In this document: positions 28,804-37,313 of the stretch, piece by piece
Position numbering within the stretch: the first letter of the stretch is position 1
How the letters are laid out: each line of letters opens with the position of its first letter
Assembly (NCBI GenBank): GCA_947454155.1
Contig: CANGIT010000008.1
Span: forward strand, 102,907-166,906
Length of the DNA stretch: 64,000 bases
Direction of reading: 5' to 3'
Source: Chitinophagaceae bacterium
Lineage (GTDB): Bacteria > Bacteroidota > Bacteroidia > Chitinophagales > Chitinophagaceae
The notes under the pieces: generated by a model
Seen by the model: the letters and a program-made list of their open reading frames with translations, nothing else
Databases searched by the model: none
What the model was told of the DNA's origin: nothing
Made by a program: the position numbers and the translations under genes

Positions 28804-30342
28804 TTAATTATTAGGTTCCAATGTGATCGGATATTCATAAAGTCCATCATATCCGGGATAGAAACCACTGATGGTGATTGACTTTTCATTGCCTACGGCT
28901 TTTCTCAACTCATCCAGATTTTTTACGTCTTTATCATTTACCCGAAGGATGACAAATCCGTCTTTCATTCGGGTTTGGTCGTACAACGCTCCGCTATTGA
29001 TTTTCTTCACAATCACACCGCCATTCACACCATATTCTTTGGCTTTTTTAAGTTCTAATGGAGCGAAGTCGGCGCCCAACAAATCGAGCTGAGATTCATT
29101 TTTAACGATGTCGTAGTTGCCCGATTTGTTTTTCAAGGTAACGGTGAGCAATAGCGGCTTTTCGTTGCGGAGTATGCTTACACTTATTTTATCTCCGGGT
29201 TTGTAACGGCTCACTTGTTCTTGCAGTTCACCACCACTGCTGATTTCCACCCCATTGATTTTTTGGATTCGGTCGCCCTTTCTGATGCCGGCTGCATAAG
29301 CAGCACCATCGGTAGGAACGTCGGTAGCGTAAATGCCATCGTAGTTTTTATCGCTGAGACCGATTTTTGTTTTTTGGTCGTCGGTCATATCGGCGGCATT
29401 GCCAAACATGATACCCAAGTAGCCTCTCTGCACGGTGCCAAATTTGATCAGGTCGTCAACCACTTTTTTGGCAATGTTTACCGGAATAGCGTAAGAATAT
29501 CCTGAGTAATAACCGGTTGGAGATGCAATGGCGGAATTAACACCAATCAGTTTGCCTTCGCCATTGATAAGGGCTCCGCCACTGTTTCCCATGTTCACAG
29601 CGGCATCAGTTTGTATGAAGGATTCCACGCCACCGCCAGAGTTGCCCGTTTTATCTTTATTCAATCCCAGGCTTCTGGCTTTTGCACTCACAATGCCTGC
29701 AGTTACTGTTGTTTCCAGGTTCAACGGATAGCCGATGGCCAACACCCATTGTCCGATTTTCACTTCGTCGGAATTGCCATACAATAAATAGGGAAGTCCC
29801 TTGGCATCAATTTTAATCACGGCCAGATCGTAAGAAGGATCGGCACCGATTACCTTGGCGGTAAATGTTTTCTTATTGTTGAGTGTCACTGTTATCTCAT
29901 CTGCATTTTCAATCACATGGTTGTTGGTGACAATGAAACCATCATCGCTGATGATCACACCCGATCCGGATGCTTTTTGCTCAGGAATGATATTCATCCG
30001 TCCACCACCGAAAAACTGGTTGAACATGTCGTCATCGAAAAAATCACTGAAAGGATTTTGTTTGAGTCTGGGTAGATTGTTGGTGACTTGCTTTGCGTTG
30101 GTTTTGGTTTTAATGTGCACTACAGCCGGAATCGCGGCCGTGGCAGGTATCGTGAAGTCTACTGCTCCCGGAGGAGTGGCACCTTCTGTAAGTCCGGCCA
30201 GCTTGTAATTAGAGGGAATTTTCCCATCTTCTTGTCCGGCATAAGCAGCATTGCTTTTTGCAAAATGCTCGTAACCCATTACCACCCCCAAGGTGGTCAG
30301 GGCGCTGATGGCAACAGTTGCCAATACTTGTTTCATTTTCAT
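28804..30342 (-). CDS. degP: DegP/HtrA-family periplasmic serine protease
   Basis: 512 residues. The N-terminal hydrophobic segment (about 5-22) is a signal peptide or anchor. The trypsin-like domain has the catalytic triad: His in FIVTNNHVIENAD, Asp in SYDLAVIKID, and Ser in NMGNSGGALING. Two PDZ domains follow, the first with GDRIQKINGVEI and the second with FVILRVNDKDVKN. Degrades or refolds misfolded envelope proteins. It starts at 30342, with a second Met two codons later. It is convergent with the GH13 gene and shares its terminator. Confidence 0.95.
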   Translation of the reverse strand: MKMKQVLATVAISALTTLGVVMGYEHFAKSNAAYAGQEDGKIPSNYKLAGLTEGATPPGAVDFTIPATAAIPAVVHIKTKTNAKQVTNNLPRLKQNPFSDFFDDDMFNQFFGGGRMNIIPEQKASGSGVIISDDGFIVTNNHVIENADEITVTLNNKKTFTAKVIGADPSYDLAVIKIDAKGLPYLLYGNSDEVKIGQWVLAIGYPLNLETTVTAGIVSAKARSLGLNKDKTGNSGGGVESFIQTDAAVNMGNSGGALINGEGKLIGVNSAIASPTGYYSGYSYAIPVNIAKKVVDDLIKFGTVQRGYLGIMFGNAADMTDDQKTKIGLSDKNYDGIYATDVPTDGAAYAAGIRKGDRIQKINGVEISSGGELQEQVSRYKPGDKISVSILRNEKPLLLTVTLKNKSGNYDIVKNESQLDLLGADFAPLELKKAKEYGVNGGVIVKKINSGALYDQTRMKDGFVILRVNDKDVKNLDELRKAVGNEKSITISGFYPGYDGLYEYPITLEPNN

Positions 30343-30486
30343 TATTCAGGGTTTTTTAAGTGAGATATAAAGCGGAACATCCAAAACAATTTTTGTGCCC
30401 GGTGTGCAAGTTAAACACTCACTGACATTTTGATAATTGTAAACTGCCATCTTTAACAAATGTTTTATGAAGGTCTTCGTAGATGG

Positions 30487-31482
30487 TCAAAGCGTCAGTA
30501 AAAACTGCAAGGTATCAACACCATCGGCATAAGCAAACAAATCGGGTTGCTGGGCTTGTCCAAAAGGAATACCATTTTCAGCCACGATGCATTGAACATC
30601 ATTGTTGGTTTGCAGGTCAGCCATCACATTCTCTACAAACTGATAATGTTCATAATGTAGCACGCTGATGGGGGAAAACAAAGATGGATTTTCGGAAAGC
30701 AGGGTAGTGCCGTTGGTCATATACTGAATGCCATTAATAAGCAGTATCGACAATTGGTAATCGTAATTGTTCATGTACCGGTGATTTTCCGATAAAAACT
30801 TAAAATTGTCGAAAGCCTTCAGTAAAGGAATGAAATCATATTCAGTTGGTACATAAATTTTGGTGACATTTCTACATCCCAATCCAAAATAATAATGGAT
30901 GTCTTTGGCCAGTTCTCCCAGTTCTTCGTTTGTTTCTTTTCCGGTGAGGATGGCCACTGAGGTTTTATTTTTTCTGATGATGTTAGGATATTTTCCAAAA
31001 TATTGTTCAAAATGCAAAGCGGTATTGTTGCTTCCTGTGGCAATGTAAGCATCACAATCTTTCAGGTTGTCGGCGATGGACACAAATTCAGCAACTGCAG
31101 CATTCCATTCAATCAGTTTATAGATGAAGTGTTTCAGCAGTACGTCGTCTTTGGAGGAAAGTTTTATTTTTTGATGATGGCCACTGATGAAAACGGCAAG
31201 GAAGTCGTGGAACCCAACCAACGGAATATTGCCGGCCATGACGATGCCTACTGTTTTGGGGCTGATGTTATTGTCGAGATGATAATGCTGTGCCCATTTT
31301 TCTAATTCCACTTCATCCAAAAAAACATTTGCGATGTTTTCAGCAGCCAGGTCGATAAAATCTGGGATGAACCAGGGGTTGACATAAGCGGCCTTGTTTT
31401 TAATCGACACCCACTCTTCACTGTTTTGTTTAAGATAATCTCCCAGCTTGGCCAGCATTGCAATACGATTTTGTAAATTCAT
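30487..31482 (-). CDS. LuxC-type acyl-CoA reductase
   Basis: 331 residues. It matches the LuxC-like acyl-CoA reductase family of the aldehyde dehydrogenase superfamily: VGIVMAGNIPLVGFHDFL in the nucleotide-binding half, AYIATGSNNTA, and the catalytic Cys in GLGCRNVTKIYVP. It would reduce acyl-CoA to aldehyde with NADPH. It is shorter than luminescence LuxC (about 480) but normal for the Bacteroidota group. No lux genes are present. It is divergent from a ferredoxin gene 34 bases away. Confidence 0.85.
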   Translation of the reverse strand: MNLQNRIAMLAKLGDYLKQNSEEWVSIKNKAAYVNPWFIPDFIDLAAENIANVFLDEVELEKWAQHYHLDNNISPKTVGIVMAGNIPLVGFHDFLAVFISGHHQKIKLSSKDDVLLKHFIYKLIEWNAAVAEFVSIADNLKDCDAYIATGSNNTALHFEQYFGKYPNIIRKNKTSVAILTGKETNEELGELAKDIHYYFGLGCRNVTKIYVPTEYDFIPLLKAFDNFKFLSENHRYMNNYDYQLSILLINGIQYMTNGTTLLSENPSLFSPISVLHYEHYQFVENVMADLQTNNDVQCIVAENGIPFGQAQQPDLFAYADGVDTLQFLLTL

Positions 31483-31503
31483 CAGGTTGATATTACTTTA
31501 CAC

Positions 31504-31511
31504 CAAAATTA
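31504..31511 (-). promoter_or_regulatory. -7 element for acyl-CoA reductase gene
   Basis: Minus-strand TAATTTTG fits TAnnTTTG and ends 22 bases before the acyl-CoA reductase start. It would put a short leader on that mRNA. No clear -33 TTG at the right spacing. Confidence 0.4.
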
Positions 31512-31516
31512 CAACT

Positions 31517-31864
31517 ATGGCAATTAAGATAACCGACGAATGTATCAATTGTGGCGCCTGTGAGCCCGAGTGTCCCAACAATGCAATTTATGAAGGTGGT
31601 GTGGAATGGGCGATAGCCGACGGTACCAGTGTGAAAGGAGATTTTATATTGATGGATGGCAGCGCTACCGATAGTAGCCAGCGTCATGCACCCATCAGCA
31701 ACGATACTTATTACATTTCTCCCAACAAATGCACCGAATGTCAGGGATTTCACGAAGAGCCTCAATGTGCTGCGGTTTGCCCTGTGGACTGCTGTGTTCC
31801 CGATGAACTGTATCGCGAAACTGTAGAAGAGCTGATGGGCAAAAAAGAAAAACTTCATTTATAA
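31517..31864 (+). CDS. 4Fe-4S dicluster ferredoxin
   Basis: 115 residues, two-cluster bacterial ferredoxin. The first cluster motif is CINCGACEPECP near the N-terminus. The second is CTECQGFHEEPQCAAVCP, with a long insertion between its second and third cysteines as in YfhL/Alvin-type ferredoxins. About 50 residues separate the motifs. Start at 31517 (MAIKITDEC); the frame is open upstream but only as an artefact of overlap with the divergent reductase gene. It carries electrons for an unknown partner. Confidence 0.93.
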   Translation: MAIKITDECINCGACEPECPNNAIYEGGVEWAIADGTSVKGDFILMDGSATDSSQRHAPISNDTYYISPNKCTECQGFHEEPQCAAVCPVDCCVPDELYRETVEELMGKKEKLHL

Positions 31865-31887
31865 GCATACCTTCCAAAATTTTTTAT

Positions 31888-31936
31888 AAGGCAACTGTAT
31901 TTCATCATCAGCCATGCAGTTGCCTTTGTTTTTTTA
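31888..31936 (+). terminator. Terminator after ferredoxin gene
   Basis: Ten-bp perfect stem (AAGGCAACTG at 31888-31897 with its complement at 31917-31926), a 19-base loop, then a T-rich tract with seven consecutive T. Confidence 0.8.
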
Positions 31937-31971
31937 TTAACTTTCGTTTTCGAACCATTATTTTTTCTCGA

Positions 31972-32469
31972 ATGATCTCTTTCAAAAACGCAGTTTATTC
32001 AACTTTATTTTTTTGTCTTTTATTATCATCATCTTGTTTGGAGAAATCGGAGGAGAATCAAAATGAACTCGCCGAACAAAAACTGGAATTGATGGCTGTG
32101 GACAGGGCTTTTTCTGCTATGAGTTTGAAAGAAGGGATGAAAGCCGCTTTTGTCGACTATCTCGACAGTAATGGTGTATTGCTGCGCCCGGCCAATCTCC
32201 CCATCATCGGCGCCAATGCGATCGATTACCTTATTCAGCAAAACGACGCCACTTATACTTTGACCTGGAATCCTGTACACGCAGAAGTTTCTGCTTCAGG
32301 CGAACTGGGGTATACCTATGGTGAATATGCCATGCAGTTTAAAAGTGAAAACAATCCGACTTTTTACGACACTGTGATTTATGGTACTTACACCAGCGTT
32401 TGGAAAAAACAGCAGGATAAAAAATGGAAGCTCATGCTGCATACGGCAAACGAGGGTTTGGGAGAATAA
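31972..32469 (+). CDS. Lipoprotein with SnoaL/DUF4440-like fold
   Basis: 165 residues. A lipoprotein signal ends at the lipobox LLLSSSC (Cys22). The mature part (ELMAVDRAFSAMSLKEGMKAAFVDYL ... YTYGEYAM ... GTYTSVWKKQQDKKWKLMLHTANEG) has the NTF2-like pattern seen in DUF4440/SnoaL proteins, whose function is generally unknown. It lies 27 bases upstream of ddl on the same strand and may share its transcript. Confidence 0.7.
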   Translation: MISFKNAVYSTLFFCLLLSSSCLEKSEENQNELAEQKLELMAVDRAFSAMSLKEGMKAAFVDYLDSNGVLLRPANLPIIGANAIDYLIQQNDATYTLTWNPVHAEVSASGELGYTYGEYAMQFKSENNPTFYDTVIYGTYTSVWKKQQDKKWKLMLHTANEGLGE

Positions 32470-32496
32470 AATCATTGAACAATAATATCAATCAAG

Positions 32497-33474
32497 ATGA
32501 AAAAAAATATTGCTTTGGTCACCGGTGGATATTCCGGAGAATCGGTCATCTCCTACAAAAGCGCACAAAGTGTGTTGGCGCATATCGACACCGATAAATG
32601 GAATTGTTACTACATCGACATTTGTAAAGAAGGCTGGTTTTATGTAGCTGAAGATCAGCAAAGAACACCAGTGGATAAAAATGATTTTTCTATCATCGAC
32701 AAGGGTGAAAAACTCACTTTCGATGCGGCGTTGATCATTTTACATGGCACACCCGGAGAGGATGGTAAACTACAAGGTTATTTCGATTGTATCGGATTGC
32801 CTTATACATCATGTAATGCCGCGAGTTCGGCCTTGACCTTTAATAAAAGATACACAGTTGCAGTGGCTGCCTTTGCAGGCATCGCGGTTGCACGTTCATT
32901 ACATCTGTTTCGCAACAGTCAGCCTTCAACCGAAGAGATTTTACAGGAACTGAATTTGCCCGTTTTCGTAAAGCCCAACAATGGAGGCAGCAGTTTGGGC
33001 ATGAGCAAAGTAAACGATCCGCAGGATTTGCCTGCCGCTCTCGAAAAAGCTTTCCAGGAGGATGAGCAGGTGCTGGTGGAAGAATTTATCCAGGGCAGAG
33101 AACTGACCATCGGTGTTTTTCGATCTCAGGGGAAAATCATTCCGCTGCCCATCACAGAAATCATCACACAAAATGAATTCTTCGATTATAAAGCCAAATA
33201 TGAAGGAGCCAGTCAGGAAATAACACCTGCCCAGGTAGATGAAGCCATTGCCGAAAAAATAAGGGCCGCAGCCGTCAAAGCGTATCATGTTTTCAATTGT
33301 AACGGAGTGATCAGAATCGATTTCATTTATCACCAAAATGAAGGAAGGCCTTATATGCTCGAGATCAATACGGTTCCTGGTCAAAGTGCCGCCAGTATTG
33401 TGCCTCAGCAGGTAAGAGCCATGGGATGGACGCTCAAAGAATTTTACACGGCGCTGCTCGAGTCTTGTTTTTAA
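32497..33474 (+). CDS. ddl: D-alanine--D-alanine ligase
   Basis: 325-residue ATP-grasp enzyme that makes the D-Ala-D-Ala terminus of peptidoglycan precursors. It starts MKKNIALVTGGYSGESVIS. It shows LHGTPGEDGKLQG, the ATP-grasp loop KPNNGGSSLGMSKV, VEEFIQGRELTIG and the metal-binding end of the active site MLEINTVPGQS. Followed by a PASTA-domain membrane protein after 45 bases, so the two are likely linked in wall synthesis. Confidence 0.97.
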   Translation: MKKNIALVTGGYSGESVISYKSAQSVLAHIDTDKWNCYYIDICKEGWFYVAEDQQRTPVDKNDFSIIDKGEKLTFDAALIILHGTPGEDGKLQGYFDCIGLPYTSCNAASSALTFNKRYTVAVAAFAGIAVARSLHLFRNSQPSTEEILQELNLPVFVKPNNGGSSLGMSKVNDPQDLPAALEKAFQEDEQVLVEEFIQGRELTIGVFRSQGKIIPLPITEIITQNEFFDYKAKYEGASQEITPAQVDEAIAEKIRAAAVKAYHVFNCNGVIRIDFIYHQNEGRPYMLEINTVPGQSAASIVPQQVRAMGWTLKEFYTALLESCF

Positions 33475-33519
33475 ATATTAATTGTAAGTTTGAAGCTGAA
33501 ATAAAAATCAAGAATACCC

Positions 33520-34317
33520 TTGTTTAAATTTATTACCGATAAACCTTTCTGGGTCAACCTCACAGTGGTGGTGGTATTGACGTTTACCCTCATCTTTGTT
33601 TTTTTACAATTGCTTGGTGTCATCACACATCATGGTCAATACCTGAGCGTACCGAGTGTGGTAGGCAAGAAAACCGATGAGGCCATCAAGTATCTCGAAA
33701 GCAAAGGTTTTGATGTGGTGATACAAGATTCGGTGTATACAGATACGGCTTCAATGGGTACGGTGCTTCGGCAGATTCCGGATCCCAACAGCACCGTAAA
33801 AATCAACCGAACCGTTCAATTGACGGTCAACAGGGTCACATTACCGATGATCGACATGCCTGCGCTGGAAGGCAAATCTTTCAATTATGCCATTGATATT
33901 TTAAGAAGAAGTCACCTTCGTTTGGGCGATACCATCTACCGTCCCGATTTCATGCGCGGTTCTGTGATTGAACAGGTATATCATGGCAACAAAGTGTTGC
34001 CTGGTAAAAAAATACCCTGGGGAAGTGCCATCGATCTGATCATTGGCAGCGGCCTGAACCAAGAGGCAGTGCTGGTACCGGATCTGGTGGGATTGACCTA
34101 TGACGAAGCCAAAATCATTATGCAGGAAAACGGCATTTTGATGGGCGCCCTTATCGCAGATCCCGGTATTACAGATACCGCCAATGCATACATATGGCGT
34201 CAAAGTCCTCCCAAATTGAACGAACATCACGAGCCCGTTTATATTCAGCCTGGACAGTTGATGGACCTCTGGATTTCATCCGAAATGAAAATGCAACCCG
34301 ACAGTGCTGTTCAATAA
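33520..34317 (+). CDS. Membrane-anchored PASTA-domain protein (TTG start)
   Basis: 265 residues. One N-terminal membrane segment (about 12-36: VNLTVVVVLTFTLIFVFLQLLG) with the rest outside. Three PASTA repeats follow at about 42-108, 110-178 and 184-252 (SVPSVVGKKTDEAIKYL, MPALEGKSFNYAIDIL, VPDLVGLTYDEAKIIM). PASTA domains bind peptidoglycan or muropeptides. No kinase or transpeptidase domain is attached. An in-frame stop at 33502 and the absence of any ATG make TTG at 33520 the start, giving MFKFITDKPFW. It follows ddl by 45 bases. Confidence 0.88.
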   Translation: MFKFITDKPFWVNLTVVVVLTFTLIFVFLQLLGVITHHGQYLSVPSVVGKKTDEAIKYLESKGFDVVIQDSVYTDTASMGTVLRQIPDPNSTVKINRTVQLTVNRVTLPMIDMPALEGKSFNYAIDILRRSHLRLGDTIYRPDFMRGSVIEQVYHGNKVLPGKKIPWGSAIDLIIGSGLNQEAVLVPDLVGLTYDEAKIIMQENGILMGALIADPGITDTANAYIWRQSPPKLNEHHEPVYIQPGQLMDLWISSEMKMQPDSAVQ

Positions 34318-34327
34318 AAAATAATTT

Positions 34328-34633
34328 ATGCAGATCATTCAAGCAACAACGTTAAAGCAGCGTTTGGACAATGGAGAAACCATACATTTAATCGATGTAA
34401 GACAGCCCGAAGAGCATGCCGAATTCAATATCGGCGGACTTTTGCTTCCTTTGGGTAATATCATGGCCATGCAAACAGAAGAAATTGAGGACTGGAAAGA
34501 GGAGGAAGTGATTTGCTATTGCCGCAGTGGAGCCAGAAGTATGCAGGCCGCCATGATGCTTGAAAGTATGGGATTTAAAAACGTGCACAACCTTGCCGGT
34601 GGTATGATGGGATGGCAGGCTACTTTCGGATAA
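34328..34633 (+). CDS. Single-domain rhodanese
   Basis: 101 residues, one rhodanese domain. It has LIDVRQPEEHAEFNIGG and the active-site loop CYCRSGARS with Cys65 as persulfide carrier, then NLAGGMMGWQ. Similar to GlpE/PspE-size enzymes. It transfers sulfur to cyanide or, in the cell, to an unknown acceptor. It starts 10 bases after the PASTA gene and is followed by a terminator. Confidence 0.92.
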   Translation: MQIIQATTLKQRLDNGETIHLIDVRQPEEHAEFNIGGLLLPLGNIMAMQTEEIEDWKEEEVICYCRSGARSMQAAMMLESMGFKNVHNLAGGMMGWQATFG

Positions 34634-34658
34634 AGGTCAACGTTATCAACGTGATATT

Positions 34659-34689
34659 AAAAAGCGTCTCCAAAAGAAGACGCTTTTTT
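34659..34689. terminator. Bidirectional terminator between rhodanese and TonB receptor genes
   Basis: Eleven-bp stem AAAAAGCGTCT with its complement at 34678-34688. A-run on the left and T-run on the right, so it can end both convergent transcripts. Confidence 0.88.
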
Positions 34690-34720
34690 GTTGGGGAAGA
34701 TGATTTTTTTTGAGATCAGT

Positions 34721-36895
34721 TTATTTTTTACCGATTTCAATGTTGATGCCGCACATGATATTGATGGTGGCCATCGGGTAATAATAATTTTCGGTTGTGA
34801 AATTCCCGCCAGACAGATAACTGAATGTATAGCCGTTGGCTACATATTTCTTGGAAAAAATATTGTTCGCCTGTACGAAAAACGTGGCATCGGTTTTAGA
34901 CTTCAAAGAGGTAACGTAGCTCAGTTTCGCATCTTGGGTGAAGTAGTCTTTCAGTTTTCTGTTTTCATTGGAGGTGTTGTCGAGGTATTGTTTGCCGATA
35001 TACTTGCCCGTCAGTTCAATTGTCCATCCTTTTGCAGGAACGATTTTTACCAAACCGGCTCCAATCACACTGGGAGAAAATGACAGGTCGGTTGATGAAT
35101 ATTTTTTGATTTGCTGTCCTCCCAAATCATAATCATCTATGTATTCGGTGAAGTATTTCACCTTGTTGCTGCTGATGGTCAAATTTCCACCCACGCTCAG
35201 CCATTGGTTGAAAAGATATTGCCCATCCATTTCAAGACCCAATCGATAACTCGATGGGATGTTGGTTCTGGTGTAGGCATACACCTGATTGACTTTTCCT
35301 GTCAACACCAGCTGGTCTTTGTAGCCCATGTAATATAGGTTCAGTCCCCAGCTGTAGTTGTTGCTTTTCTTTTCCAGTCCGGTTTCAAAATCGTTGAGGA
35401 TTTCCGGGCGTGGCGTTTCGTTGATGCCGGCTTCAAAATCGTCGCGATTGGGTTCTTTAACGGCTCGGGCATACGAAAGGTAATATTTGAAATGCTTGTT
35501 TTCGTAGGTCAGTCCCGCTTTGGGATTGAAGAAAGTATATTTCTTGTCGACAGTGATGGTGGGATTATCTTTGAAACCATTGATGCGGTATTGTACATTT
35601 CTCAGTTGCATGTCGATATAAGTATACCAATGCTTGGCGATTTTCGCATTCCATTTTACATAACCCGAAATTTCTTTTTTATGCGCATCATGTCGGTACC
35701 ATTCATAATTGGTAGGGATGGATCCGGCAAATGCCGCACTGATGATTTTGCCATAATGAAGTCCGTCATATTGGTTCCAGTTCAATCCCGTGATCACTTC
35801 GTTTCTGCCTTGCTGATAGTGAAGTGAAAACAGGCCGCCATAGAAATAATTGTCAAGCCAGAGCTGACGGATCAGGTCGGTTTGGTAGGTAGTGTCGTTT
35901 CCAAGGATGTAGGGCGATAGGCCATAGGCCGACAAATCCTGTAAAGATTTGTATTGTTCGAAATAACCTTTGCCACGCGTCATGAAGCCGGTGATGTTCA
36001 ATTTCAGCTTGTTGTTGATTTTTCGATTGTAAAAAGCCTGGTAATGGGTTTGCCAGTAATTGTCCGATTCGTTATCGTAAGGGCTTCCGGATTTTTCGGT
36101 ACCCGCGGGGTTGTATCTCCGGTTAGTATCCAGCGTGTTGGCATCAATGCCAAACCAGGCGGCATACGTCTTTTCTTTACCTGAGAAAACATTGACTCTG
36201 AAGGATTCTTTTTGATTGACCCATACGGCGCTCGTGAAAAAAGAACGAAGCTTGCTTTGGGCTCTTTCCACATATCCATCACTGCCTATCTGGCTTACTC
36301 TTCCGGTGAGGATAAGATGATGATGTAACAATCCGGAATTGTAGCTGATGGCTTCGCGGTGCGAACGGAAACTGCCATACGACAGTGCGGCATTGAGTTG
36401 TTTTACGGTATCGATGTCGTTGGTGTTGATATTGACAGACCCGCCAAAAGCGCCGGTGCCATTGGCCGATGTGCCAACACCTCTTTGAATCTGAATGGAG
36501 TTGGCCGATGTGGCGATATCCGGCAGATTGACCCAGTAAGTACCCTGACTTTCGGCATCATTGTATGGAATGCCGTTCAATGTTATATTCACACGAGTGG
36601 CATCTGTACCTCTGATTCTAATGCCCGTGTAACCGATGCCGTTACCGGCATCCGAGTTCACCTGTACAGAAGGCGTGAGGTTTAGAATGAACGGCATGTC
36701 GTAACCGCTGTTTCGCTCTTTGATGGTCTTGCTCGTTACCAGTGTTTGCGAAACAGGCGCATGGGCAGAAGCTCTCACAGCATTGATTTCAATGTTTTGC
36801 AGGAGGGTAGTGTCATTTTGTTTTTGGGTTTGTTGGCCAACCGAGGCATACGCCATAAGCAGCCCCGTTGACAACAGGATAGTGTGTAATCGCAT
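34721..36895 (-). CDS. TonB-dependent outer-membrane receptor under TPP riboswitch
   Basis: 724 residues. Signal peptide 1-20 (ending ASVG|QQ). The plug domain follows (about 40-165: LTPSVQVNSDAGNG, GIRIRGTDATRVNITLNG, SIQIQRGVGTSANG), then a 22-strand-type barrel. No carboxypeptidase-like N-terminal extension and no SusD gene next to it, so it resembles siderophore/vitamin receptors. A thiamine pyrophosphate riboswitch lies immediately upstream, so the substrate is very likely thiamine or a thiamine precursor. TPP-regulated TonB receptors are known from comparative genomics of Bacteroidota, usually near pnuT, which is absent here. Confidence 0.92.
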   Translation of the reverse strand: MRLHTILLSTGLLMAYASVGQQTQKQNDTTLLQNIEINAVRASAHAPVSQTLVTSKTIKERNSGYDMPFILNLTPSVQVNSDAGNGIGYTGIRIRGTDATRVNITLNGIPYNDAESQGTYWVNLPDIATSANSIQIQRGVGTSANGTGAFGGSVNINTNDIDTVKQLNAALSYGSFRSHREAISYNSGLLHHHLILTGRVSQIGSDGYVERAQSKLRSFFTSAVWVNQKESFRVNVFSGKEKTYAAWFGIDANTLDTNRRYNPAGTEKSGSPYDNESDNYWQTHYQAFYNRKINNKLKLNITGFMTRGKGYFEQYKSLQDLSAYGLSPYILGNDTTYQTDLIRQLWLDNYFYGGLFSLHYQQGRNEVITGLNWNQYDGLHYGKIISAAFAGSIPTNYEWYRHDAHKKEISGYVKWNAKIAKHWYTYIDMQLRNVQYRINGFKDNPTITVDKKYTFFNPKAGLTYENKHFKYYLSYARAVKEPNRDDFEAGINETPRPEILNDFETGLEKKSNNYSWGLNLYYMGYKDQLVLTGKVNQVYAYTRTNIPSSYRLGLEMDGQYLFNQWLSVGGNLTISSNKVKYFTEYIDDYDLGGQQIKKYSSTDLSFSPSVIGAGLVKIVPAKGWTIELTGKYIGKQYLDNTSNENRKLKDYFTQDAKLSYVTSLKSKTDATFFVQANNIFSKKYVANGYTFSYLSGGNFTTENYYYPMATINIMCGINIEIGKK

Positions 36896-36926
36896 AAAAA
36901 AAATTTAATGAAGTTCCGAGGACAAG

Positions 36927-36947
36927 AAAAAACCTAAGGCCCCTAGG
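36927..36947 (-). terminator. Riboswitch-linked intrinsic terminator
   Basis: On the minus strand CCTAGG pairs with CCTTAGG (one G-U), followed by six T. It lies directly after the TPP aptamer and 32 bases before the receptor start, consistent with premature termination when TPP is bound. Confidence 0.7.
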
Positions 36948-37030
36948 TATGGGCTTCTCCCTTCGCAGGCATTATCCTGAGCAGGTTAACGGGTATGATC
37001 TCAGCCTTCCTATGGAAAGCACCCCGGAAA
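36948..37030 (-). ncRNA. TPP riboswitch (THI element)
   Basis: Read on the minus strand, the conserved TPP aptamer blocks occur in order: GGGGTGC, then GGCTGAGATCATACCCG, then ACCTG, then GGATAATGCC and GCGAAGGGA. The CTGAGA pyrimidine-binding loop and the ATAATGCC/GCG pyrophosphate side are intact. It is followed by an intrinsic terminator and then the TonB receptor gene. Repression by thiamine pyrophosphate is expected. This is one of the safest calls in the window. Confidence 0.95.
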
Positions 37031-37058
37031 TTCAAGTGTTGAAAAGAACTTTACAAGG

Positions 37059-37091
37059 CAAAAATAAAAATAAAATTCATTTTCTTACAAA
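37059..37091 (-). promoter_or_regulatory. Promoter for TPP riboswitch and receptor
   Basis: Minus-strand -33 TTTG (37088-37091), 21-base spacer, -7 TATTTTTG (37059-37066). The predicted start is about 20 bases before the aptamer. Confidence 0.6.
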
Positions 37092-37095
37092 TTGA

Positions 37096-37126
37096 TTTGT
37101 TCGTAACGATTAAAGCGCTACTTTTG
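37096..37126 (+). promoter_or_regulatory. Promoter for initiator tRNA
   Basis: -33 TTTG (37096-37099), 19-base spacer, -7 TACTTTTG (37119-37126). It ends 4 bases before the tRNA, so transcription probably begins at or next to the mature 5' end. Its -33 box and that of the divergent riboswitch promoter form CAAATTGATTTG. Confidence 0.75.
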
Positions 37127-37129
37127 TGG

Positions 37130-37201
<72 letters not shown>

Positions 37202-37207
37202 CTAACG

Positions 37208-37231
37208 GGCCTGAAAATTCAGGCCTTTTTT
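37208..37231 (+). terminator. Terminator after tRNA
   Basis: Eight-bp stem GGCCTGAA/TTCAGGCC with a two-base centre and six T. Confidence 0.88.
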
Positions 37232-37313
37232 ATTTAATAGCCTATCCATAACCTAAAGGCTTTAAGGTGCCTAAAAATTTGTTTTTCCTTATTTTTGTTG
37301 AAATTTTACACAC

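Noticed and set aside
30487..31482. Bioluminescence (lux) gene
   Set aside because: Only the acyl-CoA reductase family member is present. luxA, luxB, luxD and luxE are absent, and the protein belongs to the shorter Bacteroidota group.
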